Source: Rosellinia necatrix
Taxonomy: Eukaryota; Ascomycota; Sordariomycetes; Xylariales; Xylariaceae
DNA length: 64,000 bases
Assembly: GCA_021209875.1 (NCBI GenBank)
Contig: JAGYVD010000001.1
Span: forward strand, 7,068,001 to 7,132,000
Direction: 5' to 3'
The notes under the pieces are model-generated. The model made no database searches. It had not been told where the DNA came from and saw only the letters and a program-made list of their open reading frames with translations. The translations under genes and the position numbers were made by a program. Shown in pieces: positions 21,088 through 32,980 of the stretch. Positions within the stretch are counted from its first letter, which is position 1. Each line of letters begins with the position of its first letter.

Positions 21088-22598
21088 ATGGGTGCAACCA
21101 TGCGGCCGCCACGCGCGACACAACTTGCCGCGGCTGTCATACTGGCCACCGGCCTGGCCGGCCGGGGAGTAGTGGTCGCGCAATGTCCCAGCTATTCGAG
21201 CTACTCGCAGTACCGACACGAGCCGTACTCGACGGGCGCGTACGCCCTCTCGTACCAGCGCCCGGAGCCGGCCTGTCGCACGTTCAACTCGACGGCGGTC
21301 GAGGACGCCATCCTCCGGATGAAGAACATGACCACCGACCCCGATCTCTTCCGGCTGTTCGAGAACACGTACCCCAACACGATCGACACGGCCATCAAGT
21401 GGCGCGGCTTCGCGGCGAATAACTCGGAGGAGGAGCTGGCCTTCATCATCACGGGCGACATCGACGCCATGTGGATCCGCGACTCGGCGAACCAGGTGGC
21501 GCCGTACCGGAGCGTGCTGACGAGCAAGGACGACGACATCGCCTCGCTGTTCCGCGGCGCCATCAACATGCAGGCGCGGTACCTCATCGTCTCGCCGTAC
21601 TGCAACGCCTTCCTGCCGCCGCCGGAGGCGAACCTGCACGCGCAGCCGAACGGGGCGTCGTACGCCGTGACGCCGCCGTACGACCACAACGTCGTGTTCA
21701 CGTGCAACTTCGAGCTCGACGACTTCGGGGCCTTCCTGCAGCTGTCGCACGACTACCACGCGCGGACCGGGGACACGGCCTTCTTCGGCCGGTTCCAGTG
21801 GGTCCAGGCGGTGCAGTCGATCCTGGCGGCGGCGGAGGCGCTGCGGCGGCCGACGTACGGGCCCGACGGCGCCTGGGTGCCGCCGGCGTACACGTTCCAG
21901 TCGCAGACCACGACGGCCTTCGGCACCCTCGGCAACAACGGCATGAGCTACCCCGTCAACGACACGGGCATGGTGCGCGCGCCCTTCCGCCCCAGCGACG
22001 ACGCCGCCATCTACGACTTCCAGATCCCCGCCAACATGATGCTCGCGCGCTACCTCGCCTCCGCCGCCGACATCATGGAGCAGCTGCCGGGCGCGCCCGA
22101 CGGCCTCGCGGCCGAGATGCGCGACATGGCCGCCGGCGTCCGCGACGGCATCGAGCGCTACGGCGTGGTCACGGCGCCCGGCGGCGACCGCATCTACGCG
22201 TACGAGGTCGACGGTTTCGGCAGCCAGAACCTCATGGACGACGCCAACATCCCGTCGCTGCTGTCGGCGCCCTCGCTCGGCTACCTCGACGCCACCGACG
22301 CCGTATACCAGAACACCCGCCGCTTCGTCCTGTCGCGGTCCAACCCCTGGTGGTGCCAGGGGCCCGTCCTCAACGCCGTCGGCAGCCCCCACATCAAGCC
22401 CGGTGCTGCTTGGCCCATGGCCGCCATCATGCGCGCCATGACCTCCGACGACGACGGCGAGATCATCAACACCATCCGCGAGGTCCTGCAGAGCACCGAC
22501 CGCTTCGGCCTCATACATGAGAGTGTGAATAGTTTTGATGCTACGCAGTGGACCCGATCATGGTAAGTGATTGCGCTTAGTGTCCTAATTCCTCTTTT

Positions 22599-22630
<32 letters not shown>

Positions 22631-22824
22631 TTTTTTTTTTTTCCCTTCTTCTCTCGTCTTTTTTCTTCTTGGATTTTTAAGGGTTTAGGTTGTAGACTGA
22701 CGTTTCACGACATTGCAGGTTCGGCTGGGGAAATGCCGTTTTCGGGCAGATGATGATGGAGCTCGCGGAGCGGAAACCGGAGCTCTTGAAGGAGACCTTT
22801 CAACGGCGACATCGAGATTCATAA
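21088..22824 (+). CDS. GH125 exo-alpha-1,6-mannosidase (secreted)
   Basis: Two exons, 21088..22562 and 22719..22824, give 526 residues. A signal peptide is clear (hydrophobic LAAAVILATGLAG ending before AQCPS). Family GH125 (DUF1237) blocks follow: ELAFIITGDIDAMWIRDSANQ, SPYCNAFLPPPEAN, LDDFGAFLQLSHDY, YDFQIPANMM, YAYEVDGFGSQNLMDDANIPSLLS, NPWWCQGP, AWPMAAIMRAMTS and LIHESVNSFD, with E478 of HES a likely catalytic glutamate by family analogy. The frame crosses the intron as RSW/FGWGNAVFGQ. GH125 enzymes remove terminal alpha-1,6 mannose from N-glycans and related chains. The gene is extremely G/C-rich at third positions, so long open frames occur in other frames; these are shadows. The 156 nt intron contains a (TTTC)n-T run. 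Two start Mets (MGATM) lie close together. Confidence 0.9.
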
Positions 22825-22871
22825 CGAACGCTGAATGATTGAATATTTCTTTTTTAGTTTAATACGTATAT

Positions 22872-22877
22872 AATAAA
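22872..22877 (+). terminator. Poly(A) signal AATAAA of the GH125 gene
   Basis: A canonical AATAAA lies 48 bp after the stop codon of the mannosidase gene. Confidence 0.5.
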
Positions 22878-25155
22878 GATCAAGTCATGTACACACATTG
22901 CATCGTGAAATAGAGTGAAGTAGGGTAAGCTCGCAATGTCAGGGCATGTTATCTCTGTCTTGTTTAGGCTCAAATTGCTTCACTACAATAATTCCTCACC
23001 ATCCCAACGCAATAGTAATTAATACCTGCTACACTACATTCTAAGTCATTTTCTATATAACAGGTACTGATGCTCCGAGCATCAGCGTTGGCAATTCTAA
23101 GCTGATCCCATCGAGACTAACGACGACACAGTGGGAAGGGCCTGCTTAACGAAGGTTCATCTCCAATACTGCAACCTAACTAGTATTGGTGGAATAGGTG
23201 ATCATGAGGTGTCCGTGCAACAGCGAAGACGGCAACGGTGTGTTAGTGACGCGATGATTAACCCACTAACCCTCGCTGACAATAGTCTAAACTCGATAAT
23301 ATCCCAGTAACCGCACAACCTCGGATTAGAAGCGGAAGACGGCGGCCATCGGGGTATTATAAAGGTGTGGCAATCGCAAGCTATGGTGGATTGTGTAGTT
23401 ATAAGCATCGTTCAATGTCATATCCTCTATGCCTCAACTGTAACACCGTTCGTAGGACATTCATTTTGCTCTGTGTGTTTAGTAAACCCAGCAAGCTATT
23501 TAGTTCAAGGACGCATATCAACGGCAACTATTGCCCGTGGCCATCGGCCGATGCGACAAACCACTTAGTCAGTTTAGCTATCCATGTCCGATCTCGATCC
23601 CGAGCGCCAACGCTATATAGGTGGGGCATCCCCGAGATATTTGCAAAAATGCCGTGCGATCGAGATCGGCCGACTATGGTGTTACAGTTGCTCTCCCTCG
23701 GACTTCCGGCGTTCGTGGACGCGCTGATTAGACAGTGATGATATAGTCTGGGTTCACGACGGGACATCTGCCAGGCTCACAACCCTTCGTCTCCCGGGCC
23801 GTTCCCTGATGCCCGTCGTGTCGCGGTTGTCGATATGGCCTTTGGAACTCACCTTTCGCGCATGACGCCATTCCTGACTATATGTATGGGCGCTTGCGGC
23901 TTTTCTTGTAGGTGGAATATTGGTTCGCACGGATATCTAGCTTGCACCGTCCGCTGGCCGCAGGTCGAAGCGCTTTGACGCGTCTGGCTATTGCTTGATG
24001 GTAATTTTGTCATTCGAGCCGTGGCTGGTGCCGATCTCGCCCGCCAGAATTGAAATCGTTACAAGAGCCGTTTCCTTCTCATGGTCTGCCTGAAGCCATC
24101 ACGAGCGATATTGTTATTTCACATGCATGCGCATGGGCTGCCGAGGTGTGATTACACGCGTACTACAGTCGATCTTGTTCAAAACCAGAGGCGAGAGGAC
24201 ATCTTAGGAGTTGCTGCCGAGGAATGGCGGTCTGAGGGGTGAGCTGCTCGTCACTGTGTGGGAGGAGTATAGTATGCTGAAAGTTTGCTAAGTGAAAATG
24301 TAAGCACGAAGTACGCAACATGCATGCGCAAATGTAGTAGTACTTGCCCGTACGGAGGAAAGGGACCCAGACGAGTTTGATCTCTGGCACCCGAATGCGT
24401 ACTTACATATGCACGAAGTCTGTCTTTGTGATGCCTCGCAGGGCCTTACAGTTGAAGTGCTGGGGAATGTGGGGGGTGCCAATGTCACACTTTATCTGGT
24501 TAGTGATCTGCTCGTTATTAGCCATTATTAGCCAATGGACGCTCTTCAAAACAGCGCGCTTTATGGTACTGTGGAGTCTGCATATGGGCTATGCACTGTA
24601 TGCACGGCATTTATGCTTGCCAAGCCCCGGAGAGGCGGATCAGGACAGGCTTGTCAGAGTCGGGGCATGGGACATGACGTCGTGGGGGTGCTTATCGCAT
24701 GCTTATCCCCTTCCTGAATAGCCAACGACGAGCTAAGGCTGAGCTGATGTGGGACCGTTGAGTGAATTTCGTGCCGGAAGCCCCGGCCTTAGGATTGGTT
24801 GGTTCGATTAAACAGTCCTTGGCTTCGCTGGCCGGGGTTCTCTCTTCCCAAGGTTCTCGATTCTCCCTCTTGCAAACAACCTTTTTTTTATACTTCGCAG
24901 CCTGCGCCGACTGTTGATCAACCATCCCGCCAACCTGGGGCGCATCCTCTCTATTCCGCCGCAGACGCCTCGCATTGCCCTCACCGTCACCGGTGTCGTC
25001 CCCATCGCCGATTGCGCCTGGTATCGTGGAGGGACGGTGGCAGTAAACGCCCGCCCAAACGGTCGCTGAGAGAGGACCCCGAGAGAGGACCCCGCGAGAG
25101 AGACCCAAGCGCCCGGCAGTGCTGCTTCGGCGCCAGCCCGCACTGCGCCCCCGCC
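22878..25155. other. Intergenic region
   Basis: About 2.3 kb without a recognisable gene. Short open frames on both strands carry no motif. The last 300 bp is probably the leader and promoter of the next gene, with an open frame running upstream of its ATG that lacks family support. Confidence 0.45.
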
Positions 25156-26916
25156 ATGGCCGATATATTCGCACGCGACGCCTCTCCCTGGCCCATCGGC
25201 GACAATGAGACCGACACGAAGATTGGAGGCGTCCACTTCAATGTGACGACGCTGAACTTCTGGAACTATACCCTCTACGAGGGCAACTGGACAGTGAGCA
25301 ATGGGTCGCGGTGCTATCTGATAGACCAGCCCTACACTCCGCCTCTCCTTCTAACCAATGGCACTTTCGGTACCGTCTAATTCCCCGTCCCCCGCGCCCC
25401 TACCGTGCCTCGCTGACATGCCGTCAATCAGTCAATAGTACGTGGTGCTACCTCGCCACGCAGCCGAGTGGTCCGCGCGCCCACATCGGGATTGGCTTCG
25501 CCGTCGCCTTCGCTTTGTCCTTGGTCTTCGTCCTGATCAACCTCACCCGCCATGGGAAACTCTATCTGCCGGCCGAGAAGCGATTCTACCCTATTGGTAG
25601 GAGATGGCAGTGGTACTGGGCCATCGTCATCTGCACAGTCGCCCTTATTGGTCTTTTCACCGGCATCGACGTGGACCGCTACCGTGTGGTAGAGCTCCCG
25701 CTTGTGCTCAACGTCTTCTTTTGGTATCTGATGAATATGGGTTCCTTGGCCCTGGTGTGGGAGTCGGTACGCCACTGGGGCAGCTGGATGGAGAGGCAAT
25801 TCATCGACCCCAACCCTTTTGTGCTACAGCAGACGGATAGGAGAGGCATGTTTGAATTCTGGCTGCCCTTGTTCTTCTACCTCTGGTGGTGGCTGGTGAG
25901 TGTTTCGTGTGCGCTGGGTCTTGGCCGATTGCTGATGATGAAGATAGGACTTCTTTGTCATCATTCCGCGAAATTGGGGTGTTATCGAACTTCAACGTTC
26001 GCCCGAACAACTTCTGGCCAAAGCCAAACCTGCTGCTACCGAAGCGCGCTTCAAGGTCGCTCCGTTCTTGCTGCTTATTAGTTGGCTTACCATTTTAGTG
26101 TCTCTATGGCACTCTGTTCGGCACTATGAGGCCCGGAACCGCGGTTTGTTGAACAGGGTTGTTGGATTCATCCGCTACATTCCTTACCGATTCTTGCTTA
26201 TGATCCCACTTTCTCTGGTCGTCATAGCGTATCAAGCGCTTGCCGCGTGGGAGTTTGATCTGTCCCCGCTCAAGAAAGACACCAACCTCGTTGCCATGTA
26301 TGTCGGAGGTTATGTTCCGGCACTCTTATTGGTCATCATCCTATGCGTATCCGGCTTCGTGCGACCGAACGAGGACAAGGAACTCATCCGCCAACGGCGG
26401 GAAAGAGGCAATCGGATTGACCAGGAACTCGGCATAACGAAGAGACCAGCTTGGTGGCAGCGACTCCACGGCAATGTGACGAGTGGCGATGCTATCCGAG
26501 ATCAGCTTTACCGTAACGTCCGTGAAGTGGGTGGTAGCAACCGAGCCCAACACGTGGCTGAACAGAGGGCCGCCAACACGGAGGCTACTCCTGCGGCCAA
26601 TAGTACAATGGAAATGAGCTCTATACGCAGGTCACCGAGTGTCTCAAGCAGCACGGCCCCACCTCCTTACACCCCCTCCGGTAAGGCGGGTCAGCGTAGA
26701 AACGACCAAACGATTCAAGTGGTGGCCAGCCTGCTCTTCCCGAATGCCAACAATACAGCTCCGCCCCCGCCCCCCGTCGACGACAGAGGCCGGGGTGCAG
26801 ACGCTCCGCCTCAGCATACTCGAAATCCTGGTTACAACGGGAGAAGTTCGAGTACCGCAAGTGGCGCGTCCATAACGGCGCCTCCTCAGCAGATCAGGAG
26901 CATGCTGGATGTCTAG
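25156..26916 (+). CDS. Seven-helix membrane protein, DUF2434 type
   Basis: Three exons, 25156..25369, 25432..25895 and 25948..26916, give 548 residues. The first 90 or so residues form a polar ectodomain with seven N-glycosylation sequons (NET, NVT, NYT, NWT, NGS, NGT, NST) and two cysteines. Seven hydrophobic segments follow, recognisable as GIGFAVAFALSLVFVLINL, WAIVICTVALIGLFTGI, PLVLNVFFWYLMNMGSLALVW, FWLPLFFYLWWWL with DFFVIIP, APFLLLISWLTILVSLW, FLLMIPLSLVVIAYQAL and YVPALLLVIILCVSGFV. A long cytosolic tail of about 190 residues, rich in Pro, Ser and Arg, contains PPPYTP. The pattern matches fungal proteins annotated DUF2434; function is unknown. Topology with an outside N-terminus, seven helices and a long inside tail is receptor-like, which is inference only. 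The first intron has branch CTGAC and splits the Val codon of F/VNSTWC. Confidence 0.72.
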
Positions 26917-28194
26917 TAGCGCAAGATTGAGAAAAGTATAAAAGACCTTGCAGTATCGCGCTGCGCCCAAGTGGTGTCATGATGATTTAATACGGCGTTT
27001 GCACGGCTACCGAGTGATTCCCAGGAACAGTATATTTGGACATAGGTTCGGGACGAACAGAACAGTCCTTGTTGGAATACTCTACAAATACAGTGGGCAC
27101 AACACGCAGATGACGAATGATACGGGTATTTCCAGTCATTACCGAACCACCTAGGCTCTGCAATATGTATATCGATGTATAAACTAGCCTTCGGGAGGAT
27201 GGGACTCATCCCTACCCGAAAAGTTAACGCCAGCGATCGTATTCATAGCATATAGAGCGTGTAGATAGGTTGCTTCGACGCGCTTGCGTTCAACACCATA
27301 ATAATACATTAATCAATAAGCTCTCCCACATTTTGTCTAATCTAGACCTGCGCCACCAACTACCTCCTTTTGCTGTCGATAGCCTTGATTGATCCTGTTG
27401 TAGGTAGAAGGTAAAGGAAGCAAGATGAGGTCGAAGCTATTCGCCCCCTCCTCCCTAAATACGATTTACTACGACGTCAACTGAATGGGCAGGGTGTATC
27501 GCGGTATCAAGTTACTCTTATGTGGCCACCTGAGCTAAGGCATTGAGACCGCCCGTCTTCACTCTCCAACAGCATTCAAGTTGCGAACTAGGTCATAAAT
27601 GGCACAAGCAGCTATATCTACTAGCAGTATAGCACGAAGATGCCAAGATCTCAAAACGCGGCCGTAGCTAACGCACCTTCTTCCGATCCCCTTCGGGAAA
27701 TGGCTTGGGTGAACTCAGCACGATTAAAGCCACCCATATATCTTCGCGGCTAAATTCCCAACCACGAGGAGCCCACATCACAGAGTGCTAGCGGAATGAA
27801 CCAGGTAGCCAGCCGTGGAAGCACCTCCTATCCCTTCTCCCGTACCGCTAAGCCGGGCTCATTGACGGCCCAAGAAACTTCCTTCCCCCAGGATATATGA
27901 GCCGCCTAGGCCCGCCGAAGATGTTGCCTAAGATCAGCGCACGTTGCGGAAGGGGGTTTTCATCGTAGGCGAGACGCACGCAATATACGTAAAATATAAC
28001 CTGGGGTTGCGCGTACATGGGCGCGGACAATAGGCGGGAAGTAGGCGTTCTATCGCCCCGGTGGTGTTTATAAAACCGAGCTGCCTTAGCAGCCCCTGGT
28101 CACGAGATATCGTGAGGCTATATATTCCCATTTTCAAACATCACCCAGACACCACGATCGACGAGCACATTCTCACCATCTATACTAGCCTAAG
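26917..28194. other. Intergenic region upstream of the chitin deacetylase
   Basis: About 1.3 kb between two + strand genes. No conserved ORF is seen. The promoter of the downstream gene has a TATA box at 28069. Confidence 0.5.
28069..28075 (+). promoter_or_regulatory. TATA box of the chitin deacetylase gene
   Basis: TATAAAA lies 119 bp upstream of the ATG at 28195, followed by a C/A-rich leader typical of fungal promoters. Confidence 0.5.
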
Positions 28195-29438
28195 ATGCTG
28201 TTCGCCTCTGCTGTTACTGCGTTGGCCCTGGTGATCGGCGCGTCGGCACGCGCTGTCCCGAGCCCCGTCGACATCATGAAGCGCACGCACACCGCTGGCG
28301 CCGTCATCACCAGGTGCTCCAAGTCTGGCGTCCTCGCACTGGCCTACGACGATGGCCCGTATCAGTATACGTCTTCCCTCATCGATACGCTCGACGCCGC
28401 CGGTGTTAAGGGGACCTTCTTCTTCACTGGCACGCTGTAGTAAGTCGTTCTCCAGGCCATCGCCGAATTGGAAAAGGGACTGTTGCTCGGGGTGAAATTG
28501 TGCTCTGGTAGCTCCCTTCGGGTCAAATGAAAATCTTGCTTGAATGTCAATCGCTAATCTCAACCTCCGTAGTGGTTGTATTTATAACCAACGTGCTGCT
28601 GTCAAGAAAGCTTTCGATAATGGGCGTAAGGAACCCCCTCGCTATTTGCTGCTCTATCTAACGCGTAAGGACGTTGCTGACTTTTGTGATCTGTAGACCA
28701 AGTTGCCAGTCATACGTGGTGAGCATATTTTATACCGCGAGGGAGAGCCGGGAGGGCATTTGAGGGGGGCAGTGCTGAAGACCATCTTTCACCAATCACA
28801 CATACATACACACACACACAGAGAGAGAGAGAGGGGGGAGGTGAAGGCCCGAGGGGGAATACCACGAAAACTGTAACTGACAGGCCGACGATTCCGAACA
28901 GGACACACCCACACATGGGCTCGATGAGCGCGTCGGCAATCCAGAGCGAGATGGAGAAGGTGGAGCAGGCGATGGTGAACATCTTCGGGCGCAAGCCGGC
29001 GTACGTGCGGCCGCCGTACCTCGAGACGGGGGGCCAGTTCCTCAACGTCATGCGCCAGATGAACTACAGCGTCATCAACAACGACATCGACACCGGCGAC
29101 TGGAACAACCAGTCGCCGACCGCCAGCGAGCAGCTCTTCCAGCGTGCAGGCGCCGGCGGAAATGGACACATCCCTCTCATGCACGAGACGTACCAGTCTA
29201 CCGTCACTACCCTCACGAACTGGCTCATTAACTGGGCTCGCACGAACAACCTCAAGATCGTCACCGTCGGTATGTCGACTCCCCTCGCTCCCTCTCGTCC
29301 CTCCTCCCCTCCCGCGCTTGATTCGGTGGGCATGCTGACTGACTCTTTGCGTTTTCCCTTGAAGCCGAATGCCTAGATGATGCTGCTGGCATGTACAAAG
29401 AAGGCACTTTCCCTGGGAATGGCGCCAGCAGTTGTTAG
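28195..29438 (+). CDS. Secreted chitin deacetylase / CE4 polysaccharide deacetylase
   Basis: Five exons, 28195..28439, 28573..28625, 28697..28718, 28902..29269 and 29365..29438, give 253 residues. A signal peptide is visible (MLFASAVTALALVIGASARA). The NodB-fold motifs are all present. Motif 1 is AYDDGPY, with the catalytic base and metal Asp. Motif 2 is SHTWTHPH, the metal histidines. Motif 3 is RPPYLE. Motif 4 is DIDTGDW. Motif 5 is IPLMHETYQ. CE4 enzymes remove N-acetyl groups from chitin or chitooligosaccharides at the cell wall or outside the cell. Exon 3 is a 22 nt microexon completing SHTW across two introns; without it motif 2 is broken. The third intron carries a CA/GA microsatellite. 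The product ends shortly after the catalytic domain, with no chitin-binding module or GPI signal, like the short Colletotrichum-type enzymes. Confidence 0.9.
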
Positions 29439-29950
29439 ATGGTCTCTATTAGTAGTGCCTGCGGTCGGTGGCAAAACTACTGTCTCTGCTTCACGGCCTC
29501 GATCTCTTTACCATGGAGATTATTAGCCTGGGTCTTGTATATATGCGATATGAACATACAAGAAGGCTTGGGTTTTCGGGACCAGTGTCCTAGTCGTCTA
29601 TGCTGACCCCGAATATAACGCTATCTAACTATATTCAAAAAAGAGTTATGATCTTTGTTGATATTAGGTTGAACCGTAAAATCAATAGTGGCCTCGTGGC
29701 ATTTTCACGCAAGTCAGTATTATCACTGGCCTAACGGCGTTGGTTTCACAGGTTATATGTTCTTGGGTTCCGACTTTTGTAGCGTATGTATTGAAGCAAG
29801 TTATCACTAAACCTAGCTACATGTGCCAAGTTTATCCGAATTCACATCCCCCGAAACTCCTGTGCCCGCTCCAAGGCTAGTCAAATTGTATGACCAACTA
29901 GGGTATCATTCACCTATTTCAAACCCATGCATTGCCTGTCCATCGATTGG
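29439..29950. other. Convergent intergenic region
   Basis: This lies between the convergent deacetylase and amidoligase genes and should hold both 3' UTRs. No gene or repeat is recognised. Confidence 0.5.
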
Positions 29951-31447
29951 CTAAGCTTCAACCGACGCCTCCATCTGCTGCTGTTCAGTAGCACCCCATC
30001 CGTCGTCCATGTACTGGTTGTAGCCGTAGTCATACCAGTAATGCAGGTGCCAGCCGACCTCATATCCCCTGTCGAGGAGTCCGCCAGAGTCGCCGTCGGG
30101 TCGGTGGAAGGCGAGGGCAGGCTCCCGCTCGTGTCTGCCGCTCTGCAGACGATGGTGGACGGCGTCGATGTCGTCCTTGCTGAGGCCGATGTCATGAAGG
30201 AGATCGAAGACACTGTAAACGTCGGGGTTCTTGCCGGACTCGGCGCAGTTGTGTAGCAACTGGAAGTACTCATCGTTAGAGGATTCGACGACGGCGGGCC
30301 CGCAGAGCGCGAGGCAAATCTTGGCCCAGACCACGACCCAGTCGGCGTCTAGGGAGCCTGCGCCCTGACGGAACTCGATGGTAGGCTTGCGCGACTTGAC
30401 CGAGCCTGCGCCCGGGGTGCCCCATTTGGCCCACTGCTGCTCGCCGATGTAATCCATATTGGAGAAGTTGTAGGCGCCGCGCCAGCCCTGGAATGTCACA
30501 AGCTCCGCGACGGCCCGGGTGTCCGTGACGCGGAGGATGCTCTGCAGGCCGCGCTGGAGATCAAGGGTCTCGGGTAGGCCCTTCTCGGGGTTCAAAGTTC
30601 GGCCGATGTTGTAAAAGGCGGCGATCAGGCGCGACAGTGTCGATTCGTTCGACGCAGTGATGCCGGCAGGGCGGGTATAGGTATATATCGTGGGTTTCTT
30701 TACCAACCTCTTGACACGCTCTGTAGTGAATGCGACATGTTGGGGCTTTCCCAGCCGGGCAGGGTGGCGTGTTGCGGCCTTAGCTCCCATCCCACACCGA
30801 AGGTGGCTATAGTCACGCATGCTCAAGCAGTGCTCGTTGCCGAGCCGGCAACCAGCATGTAGGACGTTGATTAGGTCTTCAGCCATCCACAGCATACCAG
30901 CCGTGCGCTGTACCGGTCGCAGTTTCAGAGGCATTCGATCACGGCCGACGTGGACATGAAGGCCACATACGGGTGGCACAGCGGTGCGGAACGCGGCATT
31001 GATAGTCCGAATGACGGTTGATATCTCCTTGAATGCGTCTTTACCAGCAGTGAAGACGGGTGAGTTGATCTCGACGCCGGTGGATTTCAGGGGACTGTAT
31101 GCCTGTTCAAAGTCGAGGGGCAGCTTCACAGATCCGTCGGGCACAACGTTCCAGACGTTGAGAAGGCTGGTGTTGTACTTTGTTCCCTTGGCGCTGCAGC
31201 TGGCCACGGCTTTGAAACCGGCTGAAATAATGGCTTCCGCGACCTTCTCGCGCACCCAGGCTGCTTCGAGCTCGACGACACGGTTCTCTTTCGGGTCGAA
31301 GTCGAGAGGCGGCGCAATATCGCGTGGGGTCTTGATGATAGGGCCATAGCGCTCGTTGTCCTTGACAACTGTCGGCTGACCATGGGTGTTGTAAAACACA
31401 AGAAACTCGAGTTCCAATCCCACGGTTTGATAGGATGTGGACGCCAT
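29951..31447 (-). CDS. Fungal amidoligase family protein (Amidoligase_2 type)
   Basis: Single exon, 498 residues, no signal peptide or membrane segment, so probably cytosolic. The N-terminus has GLELEF (10-15), the first acidic strand of the COOH-NH2 ligase fold. Then come GVEINSPVF (124-132) and CGLHVHVG (161-168), the metal and ATP binding strands. TIEFRQGAGSLDADWVV is in the last third. These are the hallmarks of the amidoligase superfamily, related to glutamine synthetase and gamma-glutamylcysteine ligase, predicted to form amide bonds using ATP. In fungi these proteins have no established substrate. Neighbours (deacetylase, helicase) do not suggest a pathway. The C-terminal 60 residues are unusual, rich in Tyr, Trp, Asp and Gln (WHLHYWYDYGYNQYMDD). 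A TATA box lies about 110 bp upstream. Confidence 0.82.
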   Translation of the reverse strand: MASTSYQTVGLELEFLVFYNTHGQPTVVKDNERYGPIIKTPRDIAPPLDFDPKENRVVELEAAWVREKVAEAIISAGFKAVASCSAKGTKYNTSLLNVWNVVPDGSVKLPLDFEQAYSPLKSTGVEINSPVFTAGKDAFKEISTVIRTINAAFRTAVPPVCGLHVHVGRDRMPLKLRPVQRTAGMLWMAEDLINVLHAGCRLGNEHCLSMRDYSHLRCGMGAKAATRHPARLGKPQHVAFTTERVKRLVKKPTIYTYTRPAGITASNESTLSRLIAAFYNIGRTLNPEKGLPETLDLQRGLQSILRVTDTRAVAELVTFQGWRGAYNFSNMDYIGEQQWAKWGTPGAGSVKSRKPTIEFRQGAGSLDADWVVVWAKICLALCGPAVVESSNDEYFQLLHNCAESGKNPDVYSVFDLLHDIGLSKDDIDAVHHRLQSGRHEREPALAFHRPDGDSGGLLDRGYEVGWHLHYWYDYGYNQYMDDGWGATEQQQMEASVEA

Positions 31448-31555
31448 TTTGTGGCTAGAAAGTATGAAGAGGAGCAGAGAATTGGGGTGTAACTAACACG
31501 AGCTATGATTGATGCTATCGCAGCTGCTGAAGAAGGAGATGGTGGAATAGCCTCG

Positions 31556-31563
31556 TATTTATA
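31556..31563 (-). promoter_or_regulatory. TATA box of the amidoligase gene
   Basis: TATAAATA on the minus strand lies about 110 bp upstream of the ATG at 31447. Confidence 0.5.
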
Positions 31564-32980
31564 AAAATGGTTAGAATTGTGTGTGGGAAGTCAAAAGGGC
31601 ATAGAAGGTGGGTGATCGGAACTAGTTCCTGCCGTTGCTGCCGTTATCAGGGAAAGTAACACGAGAAAGAAACCACTGGACGGTAGGAGAGATGATTTAC
31701 ATGCTCAAAGGTCCAGGTCCCATATTGTGGCCACTGTGTCTGTGCGCCTACCCTACCCAAGCTTCCTTAGTGGACTAGAACAAAAGGCGACAAACAAGAA
31801 GGATCTGCTGTCAGGGGGGGCAGGTATGGGTATTGACGGGTGAACAAGTTCAACTCCTGGTACACGCTTGCGTCTTAACCTTGCCCGGGCAATCAATATA
31901 TGGTTATCCTATAGTTAATCATAAATTACTCAAATTGAGCGGTTACCATTCTTCCGGATAACTGGATTGCATTCACTACACCGTAGAAGCTGTTAGCCTT
32001 GATCCCCGAGGGTTGGCTACATGTAACTGGCATCTCCAATATCATGGAGGCGAAGCCTGGCTTGAACATCAATTATTGCAAACTCGGCATAGTTTTCAGT
32101 TTTGCGGTATACATAACAAGTAGACACAACAATTGCAGAAAGAGAACCAAGAAGCTGGCTTGTGACACCTTTGCGTTCCAAACCACCAACCTTACAAACT
32201 TACATTATCTTACAAACTGTGAGACACTACACGTGGTCATTGCAGAAGCTAACTAAATACATACATTGATTCAAATTAGCAATCGTTCTCACTGGAACAG
32301 GCTATGTGATTGTTCTTGTTCTTTTTTTTTTTTTTTTTTTCTTGAACGCAACACATACTATTGCGGCTTATCTTGGTCTTTACATTGGGTTACTTGGCGG
32401 GGATGCATACTCACAAGTGACACTTGTACCTAAGCGTGGAGGAGAATTTCACTTCTCGGCAAACACTCTATATCTACTGCTGATATATTCTATTAGGAGA
32501 TGGATTTTGAACTACCTCCAGGCAAAGATGATGTTGGAAATCTAATGGAGGTCTTTCCATCAGAATCCTGTTTCACAGTATTTTAGGAACGTTTTGTAGA
32601 CACTTTCATATATCCGCATGACCAGGCCATAGCCTCGTATATCACACGTAGATTGATTGATGCAAGCTTGTAAGTCCTCTCTGGGGCATAACACGTGGCT
32701 TCCATTTGTGTGTCTGCTCAATAAAGAGCCAACCGGTGTTGTTGAAAATGGGGCTGGTTTGGCCAATCGAAGCCATGTCAATGGCAGAATTATTACACCG
32801 CCCGTCCGTCAAGCTACCTGGGTAACTACCTCGATCTACTTACGTAGGTACGTAACTAGGTAGCCGCTATGGCAGAATGACACACCGCCATCCATATTTG
32901 CGATCATAGGTCTCCTTCCTCATAGCATCATAACCACAACAGCCAATCCACTCACTCGCCTCATCCCATCATGGCCCCTG

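Noticed and set aside
21079..22520. Long open frames on the minus strand and in the +3 frame over the GH125 gene
   Set aside because: They arise from the extreme G/C third-position bias of the mannosidase gene and contain no conserved domain.
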